Assembly (NCBI GenBank): GCA_001507935.1
Contig: LGET01000123.1
Location: 1 to 5,095, forward strand
DNA from: Thermococcales archaeon 44_46
Lineage (GTDB): Archaea; Methanobacteriota_B; Thermococci; Thermococcales; Thermococcaceae
DNA length: 5,095 bases
Direction of reading: 5' to 3'
The notes beneath the pieces are model-generated. The model was not told where the DNA came from and did no database searches. It saw nothing but the letters and a program-made list of their open reading frames with translations. The translations under genes and the position numbers were made by a program. Below are positions 5,040 through 5,095 of the stretch, in pieces; within the stretch, counting starts at the first letter, position 1; every line of letters starts with the position of its first letter.

Positions 5040-5058
5040 TTTTGAATTCTTTTGTTTT
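5040..5058 (+). terminator. T-rich terminator after the 4684 gene
   Basis: Starting 17 bases after the TAG stop, TTTTGAATTCTTTTGTTTT holds three runs of four T on the coding strand, matching the oligo-T termination signal of these archaea. Confidence 0.45.
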
Positions 5059-5064
5059 CCGTAA

Positions 5065-5074
5065 TTTTTAAATA
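5065..5074 (+). promoter_or_regulatory. Possible TATA box for a gene beyond the window
   Basis: TTTTTAAATA follows the T-rich terminator and is a good TATA-like sequence. With 21 bases remaining, the transcription start would fall near the window edge, so the gene it might serve is not visible. Confidence 0.3.
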
Positions 5075-5095
5075 GTCTCTAATTATACTTCCTTG

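Overview
The window looks like a stretch of chromosome from a hyperthermophilic archaeon of the Thermococcales (Pyrococcus/Thermococcus type). The evidence is a Taw2 protein very close to the Pyrococcus enzyme as I remember it, GGTGA/GGAGGT ribosome binding sites, AT-rich BRE/TATA-like promoters, T-run terminators, and tightly packed short operons. No database search was possible, so the organism call is an inference.

Left part (1-1468, plus strand). Bases 1-150 are the right end of an IS200/IS605-type (TnpB) element: a GC-rich, highly foldable tract with nested stems, ending in a compact hairpin and a GGAGGAGGTCAG edge. This is where an omega-RNA scaffold would lie. Directly at the edge, without a gap, begins the C-terminal third of a D-2-hydroxyacid dehydrogenase (151-417). 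The element therefore appears to have cut that gene in two. Next in the same direction is an intact Ldh2/MdhII-family dehydrogenase (about 422-1468). This pair is more AT-rich than the genes to the right and looks like an accessory 2-hydroxyacid metabolism locus.

Middle (1469-3472). After a T-rich terminator comes a 220-base stretch with no recognisable gene, holding one exact 8-base inverted repeat. Then comes a two-gene minus-strand operon: a radical SAM protein (2558-3472) followed 18 bases later by a PP-loop ATPase (1709-2539) with a zinc ribbon and a TtuA/TtcA-like three-cysteine pattern. Together they suggest an uncharacterised RNA- or cofactor-modifying (perhaps sulfur-inserting) pathway. 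This is the most interesting functional lead in the window.

Right part (3473-5095). A short divergent promoter region separates the radical SAM gene from an overlooked 53-residue plus-strand gene (3540-3701). The end of that gene overlaps by 11 bases the end of taw2 (3691-4536, minus strand), the wyosine-pathway aminocarboxypropyltransferase acting on tRNA-Phe position 37. The taw2 reading frame stays open upstream to 4671, but promoter placement and remembered homologue length favour the internal ATG. A divergent conserved-looking but unrecognised gene of about 110 residues (4684-5022) follows, then a T-rich terminator and a possible promoter for a gene beyond the window.
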